A stretch of 26,540 nucleotides of DNA from Paulinella micropora (taxonomy: Eukaryota > Cercozoa > Imbricatea > Euglyphida). The position numbers and the translations under genes are program-made. The stretch's first letter is position 1; each line of letters begins with the position of its first letter. The notes beneath the pieces are model-generated. The model searched no databases and had not been told where the DNA came from. It saw nothing but the letters and a program-made list of their open reading frames with translations. The stretch is taken from positions 1,200,878-1,227,417 of the forward strand of contig BJOX01000051.1 of NCBI GenBank assembly GCA_009731375.1, read 5' to 3'. Of this stretch, positions 1-7,304 are shown one piece after another.

Positions 1-446
1 CCTGGATTTCTTGCGAGGGGGGGCCAGTCTGCTTGTTCCTGGAGGCTGGGACTGTGAAGGATAGGAGGTCATCGGCGCAGAAGGAGCAAGGAGAGAAGAT
101 GGAGGAGCAAAGGACGGCTGGGGAAGCGCCTCGGAAGGGTCGAAGGGGTTGCTGAAAGTGGAGGGGGTGAAGGGAGGGTACTGGGCGGGGGGGGGCACTG
201 CCAGACCACTCCCCGCACTGCGCCGCCGCTTGTAGGACATGAGCACTGCAAACCTGTGTGTGAGCATGTCTATGCGCGTCCTATCTAGTTGCATGCTTGA
301 CAGAAGGCAACACGAGGGGTAGGGCCAGCTCACCCTGTGCTGTGGGGTGGGGCAGGAGAGGAAAAGAAAGTAGAGAAGAGACGCAAAGAGAGAAAACAAC
401 AGAAAACTAGCACATGTTTTAAATAAGGACTGATACATAGAGACAA
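1..446. other. Host flank, no recognisable gene
   Basis: This is GC-richer than the rest of the window. Short open frames exist on both strands, but their translations are low-complexity (Pro/Ser/Leu-rich) and show no domain. I see no RNA gene or mobile element here. Confidence 0.5.
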
Positions 447-549
447 AGAATGAAAAGGATTAAAATAAGTAGGAGCGGCAGCAGTAACAGTACTAGAAGT
501 AGAGTAGCACTAGTAGGACAGTATAGTGGCGGGAGTAGCGGCAGTGTTG

Positions 550-595
<46 letters not shown>

Positions 596-719
596 TAGTA
601 GCAGCAGCAGCAGAGAAATAACGAGTATGTGAGAGAGAGAGAGAGTGAGTGAGAGAGGGAGGGAGAGAGAGAGAGAAAGAAAGAAAGAGAGAGAAAGAAA
701 GAAAGAGAGAGAAAGAAAG

Positions 720-762
<43 letters not shown>

Positions 763-884
763 AGCAAGTAAGTAAGTAAGTAAGTAAGTAAGAAAGTAAG
801 AAAGAAAGAAAGGAAGAAAGGAAGAAAGAAAGAAAGAAAGGAAGAAAGGAAGAAAGGAAGGAAGGAAGAAAGAAAGAAAGAAAG
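447..884. repeat. Compound microsatellite: (AGT)n, (GA)n, (AAGT)n, (GAAA/GGAA)n
   Basis: A run of (GGT/AGT/AGC)n at about 547-611 is followed by (GA)n mixed with GAAA units (630-762), (AAGT)n (763-795) and GAAA/GGAA units to 884. Both strands stay open across it, which gives spurious Ser/Leu-rich translations that should not be called genes. Confidence 0.9.
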
Positions 885-998
885 TCACCGCGGACATTTA
901 CCCGTGCCCATATCACTCTATCATACTCCCTAGAATATCGTAGTATTAAGTTTTAGTTGTCTTTCCTAGACTTACCAAGTGGTTTACGATAAGTGAAG

Positions 999-1170
999 GA
1001 GGAAGAGGAGGCGGAGGAGGAGGAGGAGGAGGGGGAGGAGAAATAGAAGAAGAAGAAGAAGAAGAAGAAGAAGAAGAAGAAGAAGAAGAAGATGATGATG
1101 ATGAAAAAGAAGAAGAAGAAGAAGAAGAAGAAGAAGAAGAAGAAGAAGAAAGAAGAAAGAAGAAGAAGAA
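999..1170. repeat. (GGA)n/(GAA)n microsatellite
   Basis: Nearly pure purine trinucleotide repeat on the plus strand with a short GAT interruption near 1091-1103. It lies directly beside a dispersed repeat copy (1172-1245, minus orientation), so it may have grown from that repeat's tail. Confidence 0.9.
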
Positions 1171-1171
1171 T

Positions 1172-1245
1172 ACAAGTACTAGTGACCTCTTGTCATCCAT
1201 ACAAATCGCTAGCTCAAGAGCTATCAATTTAACGAGATGGTGACC
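1172..1245 (-). repeat. Dispersed ~75-90 bp repeat, copy A (minus orientation)
   Basis: Read on the minus strand, this matches 2403-2495 on the plus strand. Both start with a GGTCACC block, both carry the core GATTTGTATGGATGAC and both continue with AGAGGTCACT. Each copy is followed downstream in its own orientation by a trinucleotide purine repeat. The family is not recognised; it is probably the 3' part of a retroelement. Confidence 0.7.
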
Positions 1246-1475
1246 CGCATCTCAATTCTTAAAAAAAAAAAAAAAAAAAAAATTAAATAAATAAATTTAA
1301 AAAAAAGAGATAAAATAAATAAAATAAAAGTATTAAAATAAAATATTCAAATTGTTAAAGTGAAGTAAAATTAATATTAAAGTACGAATAAAGCAGAAGA
1401 GCGAAGGGTTAAGACATGATGGATAAAAGATAGTGCTCAAAGATTAAGGAACATCACACGACAAAACGTTTAGGG

Positions 1476-1479
<4 letters not shown>
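1246..1479. other. A-rich non-coding stretch
   Basis: Contains a 20-base poly-A run (1261-1280) and AT-rich sequence. No gene, RNA or repeat family was recognised. Confidence 0.5.
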
Positions 1480-1506
<27 letters not shown>

Positions 1507-1608
1507 TTCTTCTTCTTCTTCTTCTTCTTCTTCTTCTTCTGCTTCTGCTTCTTCTGCTTCTTCTTCTTCTTCTTCTTCTTCTTCTTCTTCTTCTTCTTCT
1601 TCTTCTTC
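1480..1608. repeat. (TTC)n microsatellite
   Basis: About 130 bp of TTC with a few TGC interruptions; it is (GAA)n on the minus strand. The Lys-rich minus-strand reading frame through it is an artefact of the repeat. Confidence 0.95.
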
Positions 1609-1637
1609 AAGTAACTTATTAAATAGAATACTACTGA

Positions 1638-1639
<2 letters not shown>

Positions 1640-1670
<31 letters not shown>

Positions 1671-1696
1671 TGCTGCTACTACAACCACTACTACCA

Positions 1697-1741
<45 letters not shown>

Positions 1742-1771
1742 ACTACGACTACTAAGTCTCTACTACTACTG

Positions 1772-1825
<54 letters not shown>

Positions 1826-1873
1826 TATTAGTATTAGTAGTAGTAGTAGTAGTAGTAGTAATAGTAGTAGTAC
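1640..1873. repeat. (ACT)n and (AGT)n microsatellites in opposite phase
   Basis: ACT repeats dominate to about 1823, then AGT repeats run to about 1872. Because AGT is the reverse complement of ACT, the two runs form a long inverted repeat around about 1825-1835 that could fold into a hairpin. Confidence 0.85.
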
Positions 1874-1922
1874 TTAACTTCATTAAATCGAAGGCCTAGG
1901 CCTAGTAGTAGTAGATATCTAG

Positions 1923-1965
<43 letters not shown>

Positions 1966-2088
1966 ATATATATATAAAATTATATTTCTTCCTTAACATT
2001 TTCCTTTTTCTTTTTCTTTTTCACCTACTTTTATAAGCTCTTTTCAGCTCTTTTTATTTATTTATTTATTTAATTTATTTATTTATTT
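1874..2088. other. CT/TA microsatellite and AT-rich sequence, no gene
   Basis: Holds (CT)n at 1921-1964, a short (TA)n and TTTA repeats at about 2053-2089. The stretch at 1874-1892 resembles the sequence preceding the (GAA)n tail at about 2490-2515, suggesting another retroelement 3' fragment. Confidence 0.5.
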
Positions 2089-2137
2089 TCATGACTTAGT
2101 TCTGACTTTACTTCCTGTACGATATCGCATTCATTAA
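2089..2137 (+). repeat. Retroelement 3'-end fragment, copy 1
   Basis: Shares a block containing GACTTAGTTCTGACTTTAC and CTTCCTGTAC with 2757-2812. Both copies end in TTCATTAAA directly followed by a (GAA)n tail. This is the pattern expected of non-LTR retroelement 3' ends whose tail is a short tandem repeat. Confidence 0.7.
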
Positions 2138-2166
2138 AGAAGAAGAAGAAGAAGAAGAAGAAGAAG

Positions 2167-2196
<30 letters not shown>
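2138..2196 (+). repeat. (GAA)n tail
   Basis: About 59 bp of GAA that follows the copy-1 3' end and precedes the next retroelement 3' fragment (2197-2372). Confidence 0.95.
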
Positions 2197-2197
<1 letters not shown>

Positions 2198-2372
2198 CAG
2201 GCTCGTAACGCCGGACTCGAAATTTAAATATATTAATAACTACAACCCCAGACACTACTGGTCACTGCCTCGGCCAGCGATTTGCTTTAGGCAATAGCTG
2301 TTAGCAGTTACTCCATGAGTTATAATTTTACAATTATCTCTCTAAATAAAAAAGAATCCAAGAATCCAAGAA
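2197..2372 (+). repeat. Non-LTR retrotransposon 3' UTR, copy 1
   Basis: Nearly identical over ~170 bp to 3061-3231. Shared landmarks are CTCGTAACGCCGGACTCGAA, CGGCCAGCGATTTGCTTTAG and a terminal AAGAATCCAAGAATCCAAG that runs into (GAA)n. In the second copy this block follows a reverse-transcriptase C-terminus in frame, so it is the element's 3' UTR. Confidence 0.8.
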
Positions 2373-2402
2373 GATGATGAAGAAGAAGAAGAAGAAGAAG
2401 AA

Positions 2403-2495
2403 GGGTCACCGTCTTAGTTAAATCCATGGCCTTCGGGCTAACGATTTGTATGGATGACCAGAGGTCACTTGATTACTCACTTGTAAAAGTAACTT
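2403..2495 (+). repeat. Dispersed ~90 bp repeat, copy B
   Basis: Plus-strand partner of 1172-1245. It is followed by a TTCATTAAA-type sequence and (GAA)n at about 2517-2553. The 98-residue reading frame starting in it is Arg-rich because of the microsatellite and is not a gene. Confidence 0.7.
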
Positions 2496-2553
2496 CATTA
2501 AATCAAAGGCAAAGGCAAAGAAGAAGAAGAAGAAGAAGAAGAAGAAGAAGAAG

Positions 2554-2756
2554 ATCTCCCCTCATATGTTTTACTTTCACATATCTTGTATCCATTTCAT
2601 ATCTAAACTTATTTTTGCTTTTTTTCCTCTTTCTCCCCTCATATTTTCTTTTGATCTCGTTTTTCCACTTCTCTTTTCTCATTCATATTTTCTATTTTTT
2701 ATATTATTTTATAGTATATTAAGTTGGCTTTTCATGAATTAGTTCTGACTACGAAT
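2554..2756. other. T-rich non-coding stretch
   Basis: Pyrimidine/T-rich sequence without a supportable gene. Near 2729-2756 it carries a partial duplicate of the GAATTAGTTCTGACTACGAA-type block that begins the following 3'-end repeat. Confidence 0.4.
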
Positions 2757-2812
2757 TTTATGACTTAGTTCTGACTTTACTTCCTGTACAATTTCGCTTT
2801 CGATTTCATTAA
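2757..2812 (+). repeat. Retroelement 3'-end fragment, copy 2
   Basis: Same block as 2089-2137, with small differences before the terminal TTCATTAAA. It runs straight into a ~70 bp (GAA)n tail. Confidence 0.7.
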
Positions 2813-2883
2813 AGAAGAAGAAGAAGAAGAAGAAGAAGAAGAAGAAGAAGAAGAAGAAGAAGAAGAAGAAGAAGAAGAAGAAG
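2813..2883 (+). repeat. (GAA)n microsatellite
   Basis: Pure GAA run lying between a retroelement 3' end and the next retroelement fragment, so insertions appear nested at or beside GAA tracts. Confidence 0.95.
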
Positions 2884-3090
2884 ACCACACATAACGATCG
2901 CACTCGTTATGCTAAGAAAAGAAAACTATTTATAGACAGAAACGACCCGCATTTCACGCAAACTAATGCTAACATATTAAACAAATTACCCGAACATATT
3001 TTTCATATAACCAAACTAAGCCAATTCAAAAAGGAACTTAAGCAATACTTATTAATTAATGAGGCTCGTAACGCCGGACTCGAAATTTAA
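2884..3090 (+). pseudogene. Non-LTR retrotransposon, C-terminal ORF2 fragment
   Basis: An open frame ends in TAA at 3088-3090. It reads as the typical extreme C-terminus of a non-LTR reverse transcriptase polyprotein: a basic patch (RYAKKRKLFIDR), an asparagine-rich stretch with ILNKLPEHIF, then FKKELKQYLL. It is truncated at its 5' end exactly at the (GAA)n tract and continues into the 3' UTR repeat at 3061-3231. It is a 5'-truncated insertion, the usual fate of target-primed reverse transcription. The clade (CR1/L2/Jockey-like) cannot be fixed from so short a piece. Confidence 0.75.
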
Positions 3091-3231
3091 ATATATTATA
3101 ACTACAACCCCAGACACTGGTCACTGCCTCGGCCAGCGATTTGCTTTAGGCAATAGCTGTTAGCAGTTACTCCATGGGTTATAATTGTATAATTATCTCT
3201 CTAAATAAAAAAGAATCCAAGAATCCAAGAA
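3061..3231 (+). repeat. Non-LTR retrotransposon 3' UTR, copy 2
   Basis: Second copy of the block at 2197-2372. It overlaps the last codons of the fragment at 2884-3090 and ends in repeated AATCCAAG followed by (GAA)n. That shows the GAA tract is the element's own tail. Confidence 0.85.
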
Positions 3232-3426
3232 GAAGAAGAAGAAGAAGAAGAAGAAGAAGAAGAAGAAGAAGAAGAAGAAGAAGAAGAAGAAGATCCTATC
3301 CTATCCTATCATCCTATCCTATCCTATCCTATCCAAGAAGAAGAAGAAGAAGAAGAAGAAGAAGAAGAAGAAGAAGAAGAAGAAGAAGAAGAAGAAGAAG
3401 AAGAAGAAGAAGAAGAAGAAGAAGAA
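3228..3426 (+). repeat. (GAA)n with an internal (TATCC)n block
   Basis: GAA repeat to about 3293, then TATCC/TCCTA pentamers (about 3294-3334), then GAA again to about 3426. The Arg-rich open frame through it merges artificially with the downstream reverse transcriptase. Confidence 0.95.
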
Positions 3427-4743
3427 CACTACCAGAGAACTATAGACCTATATCCCTTCTGCCCATTATCGCGAAAGTGCTTGATACAATCATCAACCGA
3501 CAACTCATGGACCACCTGAACCGATATGATATCCTTTCACGCACTCAATATGCTTTCCGCCCACATTCCAATACCACCATCTGCACTCAAACAACCCTGA
3601 ACCACATCCACTCACAAAAAGGCCCAGGCAAATACGTATTAGCACTCTTTGTCGATTTGTCCAAAGCATATGATACCATTGACCATGCAAAACTCATTCA
3701 CAAGCTACAACATATTCAACTTTAGCGATAATACAACTGCCTTCTTCAAATCCTACCTGACCAGACGATTCCAAACTGTGTTCACCCAACACGCCCGCTC
3801 ATACCCCCGCCTGATCACGCACGGCATACCACAAGGCAGCACCCTTTCCACAACGCTCTTTATCCTCTATATCAACAGCATCCTCCTATCACTTACGCAT
3901 GGAACATCTTTGCATACGCTGATGATACCACACTCATAATTACAGCATCTAACAAAGAGCAACTACAAGAGCATGCACAAGCCGATACAACCAACCTTGT
4001 ACGCTACTTTCATAGACATAATCTTGTACCTAAACCTACTAAGACAACATACACGATCTTCCACAAGTTTGGACAGGACGTAAAGCTGCAGCTGGCGATC
4101 GGCGAGACGAAACTCGAACATGAGAAACAGGTCAAACTACTGGGTACAACTGTCCAAAGCAACCTGTCTTTCAGGAAACATGTACAAACAATTGCTGTCC
4201 GTCTACAACCATTTGTGCAAATGTTTCGGCATGTTAACCAGCTACTACCCACTCATATTCTTGTCCAACTATACTAAAGCCACGTCTACTCCCTCCTAAC
4301 ATATAATATATCTATCTGGGGATCCGACACCCCAAACACCATCATCTACCCTCTCATCACCATGCAAAAAAAGATAATACGTCTCATAAGCCTACATCAC
4401 CGAGAGCACCTACCACACCCTTATTTGCTAACTCAGACTTCTAACTATACCTAATATATATAAATATCGTGTATGTATGGAGACACATTCACACATCTAC
4501 CCTACTTTCACAACATTCCTCCCCCTCCACTATAACAACTTCAAACTAATCACTGCTGTACATAGTCACAACACAAGACGCTTAAAAAAACAACTCCTAT
4601 ATCGCGACTCAAACAGTGCCTACTATAGTGGCATTGCAGAGACTGTGTTTAGCAGGCTACCAGAAGCGCTCCAAAGGATCAAGGAAAAAGCTGAGTTCAA
4701 GGCCGCACTCATGGACTATCTGCTCTACGAACAGCAGCTTTGA
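3424..4743 (+). pseudogene. Degenerate non-LTR retrotransposon reverse transcriptase
   Basis: The reverse transcriptase domain of a non-LTR retrotransposon, spread over at least three reading frames. The first part (about 3424-3725) carries NYRPISLLP and then ALFVDLSKAYDTIDH, the motif with the first catalytic aspartate. A frameshift near 3725 leads to HGIPQGSTLSTTLF, and another near 3900 to FAYADDTTL, so the catalytic YADD box (about 3908-3930) is still readable. The thumb and C-terminal region continues with a stop near 4276 and resumes at 4477-4743, ending FKAALMDYLLYEQQL. The 5' part (endonuclease, ORF1) is absent, and the fragment begins at the (GAA)n tract. It is inactive. A CR1/L2/Jockey-like clade is a guess from motif style. 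Confidence 0.85.
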
Positions 4744-4751
4744 ATCTTAGC

Positions 4752-4829
<78 letters not shown>

Positions 4830-5053
4830 TCAACCTCCCCCAATGTCCTGGAAATTTCTTATACCAATCATGACCAATGGTTGGTGGGATAGCAATAGCT
4901 AGCATAGCTAATTGTTAGCGCTGTAGATAACAGGACTTTATTACCCCAATGAAAGAAACCCTAAACGGTTTGTCCACGTTTAATGTTTCTTAGTGGTCGT
5001 TGGGATCTCTATCGTTTCCTCTATCCCTGCTCTTTTATCCATATCTTAACCAC

Positions 5054-5114
<61 letters not shown>

Positions 5115-5173
5115 TTACGATTACTTTTTACTAATATTATTATTATTATTATTATCATTATTATTACTATTAT
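4744..5173. repeat. (CT)n microsatellites and short unique sequence
   Basis: (CT)n at about 4753-4826 follows the reverse transcriptase stop directly and may be that element's tail. A second (CT)n lies at about 5059-5110 and (TTA)n at about 5131-5173. The ~230 bp between them has no recognisable gene. Confidence 0.8.
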
Positions 5174-5423
5174 TGGACACCGTGATAGCCAGTGGTCAAG
5201 TTATCTGGGCATTCCCGTCGGTGCCACCAGTATTTTCATTGAACATACCGGTCCGTCTGGAAGTTACCGGTCCGTCTGGAAGTTACCGGTCCGTCTGGAA
5301 GTGTTGGAACTGCCCTTGCGGGGGTGTCATTAGAGCCTATCGTCAATTCTTCGTACTCCCCTTGCGGGGGTGTCATTAGAGTCTATCGTCAATTCTTCGT
5401 ACTCCACTCACGATTATTATTAC
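5174..5423 (+). mobile_element. tRNA-derived SINE, copy 1 (internally deleted)
   Basis: The head begins GGACACCGTGATAGCC with an A-box-like AGCCAGTGGTCAAG. Compared with copy 2 it lacks roughly 18 bases, including the TTCGATTCC B-box core, so it should not be transcribable. The body has three 19-bp ACCGGTCCGTCTGGAAGTT units (about 5247-5303) and two 46-bp units (5313-5404). The tail is CTCACG followed by (ATT)n, leading straight into copy 2. Confidence 0.75.
5313..5404 (+). repeat. Two tandem 46-bp units inside SINE copy 1
   Basis: Units start at 5313 and 5359 with CCCTTGCGGGGGTGTCATTA and end in TTCTTCGTACTC. They differ at one site (GAGCC versus GAGTC). The same pair recurs in copy 2, so the duplication predates the copying of the SINE. 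Confidence 0.9.
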
Positions 5424-5586
5424 TATTATTGGACACCGTGATAGCCCAGTGGTCAAGTTCTACCATCTGGGCCCTGTCGCCAGTTCGATTCCCGTCGGTG
5501 CCACCGGTATTTTCATTGAACATACCGGTCCGTCTGGAAGTTACCGGTCCGTCTGGAAGTTACCGGTCCGTCAAGTGTTGGAACTG

Positions 5587-5679
5587 CCCTTGCGGGGGTG
5601 TCATTAGAGCCTATCGTCAATTCTTCGTACTCCCCTTGCGGGGGTGTCATTAGAGTCTATCGTCAATTCTTCGTACTCC
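5587..5679 (+). repeat. Two tandem 46-bp units inside SINE copy 2
   Basis: Units begin at 5587 and 5633 and match the pair at 5313-5404, including the GAGCC/GAGTC difference between first and second unit. Confidence 0.9.
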
Positions 5680-5680
5680 C

Positions 5681-5686
5681 CTCACG
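5681..5686. repeat. Left target-site duplication CTCACG
   Basis: The six bases directly before the first base of the inverted repeat are identical to the six directly after the last base (26342-26347). A 6-bp duplication is the size made by Polinton integrases. Confidence 0.9.
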
Positions 5687-5814
5687 AGAAGGTAAGTACC
5701 TTTTTTAGGGGGTCATTTTTTAAGAAAATGCACCGCCTAAAAAAAGATTATTCAGCACAAATCATAAAATTCGACATCATAAAGACAGCTATAGACGAAA
5801 GAGATAAATCGAAG
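5687..5814 (+). repeat. Left terminal inverted repeat
   Basis: Base-by-base comparison with the reverse complement of 26214-26341 shows near identity over 128 bp, with a few substitutions and a one-base indel in an A run. Similarity stops near 5814. The outer ~50 bp are themselves palindromic (see the hairpin entry). Confidence 0.93.
5699..5746. repeat. Palindromic hairpin inside the left TIR
   Basis: CCTTTTTTAGG at the left pairs with CCTAAAAAAAG at the right, and GGGTCATTTTTT with AAGAAAATGC, around a few-base loop, giving an imperfect stem of about 20 bp. The right TIR holds the matching hairpin at 26282-26330. Such a fold could matter for end recognition or replication initiation; that role is inference. 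Confidence 0.7.
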
Positions 5815-6052
5815 AAGGAAGCGAAATTATCTTAGTAGTCGCCGCAAGTACTGCCACCTCCACCCACAGCACAAACCTACCATCACACATAATGTATGAG
5901 GTAGGGTTTTTATAGTATCCCACTACTTTTTTGTTTTTTTGTTTTTTTTTAACACATTTCCAATTTTCCAATTATCGCCCGCGAAGGACTAAATATTTCA
6001 GTTATCGACCACAGAGTGGACTAAATATAAATCAGTTATTTTTTTTGCGACC
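5815..6052. other. Subterminal non-coding region with a degenerate direct repeat
   Basis: AT-rich with a T/G tract (5925-5951). Two similar ~32-bp units lie at about 5970-5998 and 6001-6030, both containing TTATCG, a purine run and GGACTAAATAT. No gene is supported. Subterminal repeats could be protein-binding sites. Confidence 0.5.
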
Positions 6053-6526
6053 TCACCGTAATGCCCTATTCATATTCAGGCTTCCCTCATTTAAGTCATT
6101 TTTTTGTTTTATCATTAAACAAGATTTTGTAAAGGAATGACCCTTCTTAACTAGCGCTTCAATTCTTTCAATCTCATCACTATCTATCAATCCTCTATTC
6201 TGTTTCTTCCAATGCTTCATCAATCTTCTTTCTCCTTCAATCTGTCTCATTCTCTTCTTTCTTCTTCTGTCTTTCATCAAGTCTTCTTTAATGATATCTC
6301 GCTCCTCCTTCTTCTGTTTCAAAACTTCGTCAATCGCTCCAAGTCTTTCTTTCTTTTTATTCAATTCCTTCTTCATCTCTTCAATAATCTGTTCATCTTT
6401 CTCAATCTCTTTTATCGCTTTTATCTTCATTTCGTTCAATCTTTTCGCACTATATCTATCATCCTCAAACTGTTCAATCCATTCTTCCTTACCCTTTACA
6501 AAATCTGGTATAAGATTAATAGACAT
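6053..6526 (-). CDS. Coiled-coil hypothetical protein
   Basis: A 157-residue highly charged protein. Residues ~28-110 are Lys/Glu-rich with heptad-like hydrophobic spacing (IKEIEKDEQIIEEMKKEL), predicting a long coiled coil. The N-terminus (MSINLIPDFVKGKEEWIEQF) and C-terminus look globular or disordered. There is no recognisable domain. It is the leftmost gene, transcribed toward the left TIR, with an AT-rich leader before ATG 6526. Plus-strand frames over the same DNA are Ser/Phe-rich shadows. The function is unknown; a virion or DNA-associated structural role is only a guess. Confidence 0.6.
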   Translation of the reverse strand: MSINLIPDFVKGKEEWIEQFEDDRYSAKRLNEMKIKAIKEIEKDEQIIEEMKKELNKKKERLGAIDEVLKQKKEERDIIKEDLMKDRRRKKRMRQIEGERRLMKHWKKQNRGLIDSDEIERIEALVKKGHSFTKSCLMIKQKNDLNEGSLNMNRALR

Positions 6527-6607
6527 ATTATGAGGGTTTTATTGTTTACGAGTGAGGTCCCACAAAAACACGAAAAACGAGCAGACGAGGAAAAAGCAAA
6601 AACCAAT

Positions 6608-6633
6608 CCCACAAAAATCGTGGGTTTGTGGGG
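6608..6633. promoter_or_regulatory. Hairpin between divergent genes
   Basis: CCCACAAA and TTTGTGGG face each other around a short loop and are followed by an A run on the plus strand. The hairpin lies in the ~294-bp gap (6527-6820) between a minus-strand gene and a plus-strand gene. It could be a regulatory or replication structure. Nothing else is recognisable in this gap apart from AT-rich sequence. Confidence 0.4.
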
Positions 6634-6820
6634 AAAAAAAAACTGCAGTTTCGTCCGCACATTACGGCTAAAATTATTGCGATGACCATTTCGGCTCTTT
6701 GGTCTCCGAAATAAAAAAGGAAATTGCTAAAAACTGACAACCCAAACCAAAATCACGTGTCAAGAAAATTCTCTGCAGTCTCATTCACTCGAAATCTCCC
6801 AAGTTGAGAAGTGTGAAGCG

Positions 6821-7243
6821 ATGGAGGAGATTGTGAAGGCCTTCGCAAAAGCGAGAATGGACAGAGAGAGGGAAGAGGAAGATGAAGAGGAGGAAGATAC
6901 CGACCACGCCCCCGCCCCCGCCCCTGGCACTGGCCCCGCCCAAGCCCCAGCACCAGACCCGACCAAATGGTCAACCCTGAACACTTTAGCAAACAGGGGA
7001 AATCTTTTCGTGAAAGTTTCGGCAGACTTTCTCGTTTCCGATAAAAAAATAACATTATACAAAAAGTTTGACGAGTTGAAAGACGAGAAGGGTTTCGTGT
7101 TTCGTCCTGTTTCTGTCTATGATGGAATATCCAAACCTACATACCAACAATTCTTTCTAGTTTCTGCGGGGACTGGCGCTGGAGAGGAAATTATGGTGTT
7201 TCCGTCTCTTACCTCTATCCAAAAGTGTTATAAAAAACACTAA
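6821..7243 (+). CDS. Hypothetical protein with acidic and Pro/Ala linker
   Basis: 140 residues. Residues ~12-28 are almost all Glu/Asp/Arg (acidic, helical). Residues ~29-47 form an alternating Pro-Ala linker, as often found tethering domains in virion or nuclear proteins. The C-terminal ~90 residues (starting PTKWSTLNTLANRGNLF) look like a compact alpha/beta domain that I do not recognise. ATG 6821 is the first in frame. It converges on the integrase, whose stop lies ~60 bp beyond. The intact frame and domain-like composition support a real gene, but function is unknown. Confidence 0.65.
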   Translation: MEEIVKAFAKARMDREREEEDEEEEDTDHAPAPAPGTGPAQAPAPDPTKWSTLNTLANRGNLFVKVSADFLVSDKKITLYKKFDELKDEKGFVFRPVSVYDGISKPTYQQFFLVSAGTGAGEEIMVFPSLTSIQKCYKKH

Positions 7244-7304
7244 CCAAAATCAATTTCATCATTCCAATCTTGGGTAATTGGAGAAAAACTAATTAAAATC
7301 GTTC

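Larger units (their letters stand above)
5430..5686 (+). mobile_element. tRNA-derived SINE, copy 2 (Polinton insertion target)
   Basis: The head has an A box (GATAGCCCAGTGGTCAAG) and a B box (AGTTCGATTCCC) spaced as in a tRNA-derived RNA polymerase III promoter, then a GGTGCCACC segment that can pair with the GGACACC start. The body contains the 19-bp and 46-bp tandem units. It stops at CTCACG (5681-5686), exactly where the large element begins, whereas copy 1 continues after CTCACG into (ATT)n. Confidence 0.8.

Noticed and set aside
69-1227. Several long open frames through the first 1.2 kb
   Set aside because: Their products are homopolymer-like (Ser, Leu, Phe, His, Arg or Lys runs) produced by microsatellites; no domain or start context supports a gene.
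3294-3334. (TATCC)n block as an interstitial telomere
   Set aside because: The unit is a pentamer that does not match common telomere repeats, is short, and is embedded in a microsatellite.
3174-3423. Arg-rich protein fused upstream of the reverse transcriptase
   Set aside because: It is the (GAA)n and (TATCC)n tract translated in phase with the reverse transcriptase fragment; only the part after about 3424 is protein-derived.
5430-5510. Functional tRNA gene
   Set aside because: A and B boxes are present, but the anticodon arm does not form a canonical stem-loop and the sequence continues into a SINE body; it is a tRNA-derived SINE head.
5247-5680. Regularly repeated 19-bp and 46-bp units as a CRISPR-like array
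   Set aside because: Units are directly tandem with no unique spacers, they lie in a eukaryotic SINE and recur with it.
6212-6685. 157-residue plus-strand frame opposite the coiled-coil gene
   Set aside because: It is Ser/Phe/Leu-rich shadow of the Lys/Glu-rich minus-strand gene and crosses its promoter.
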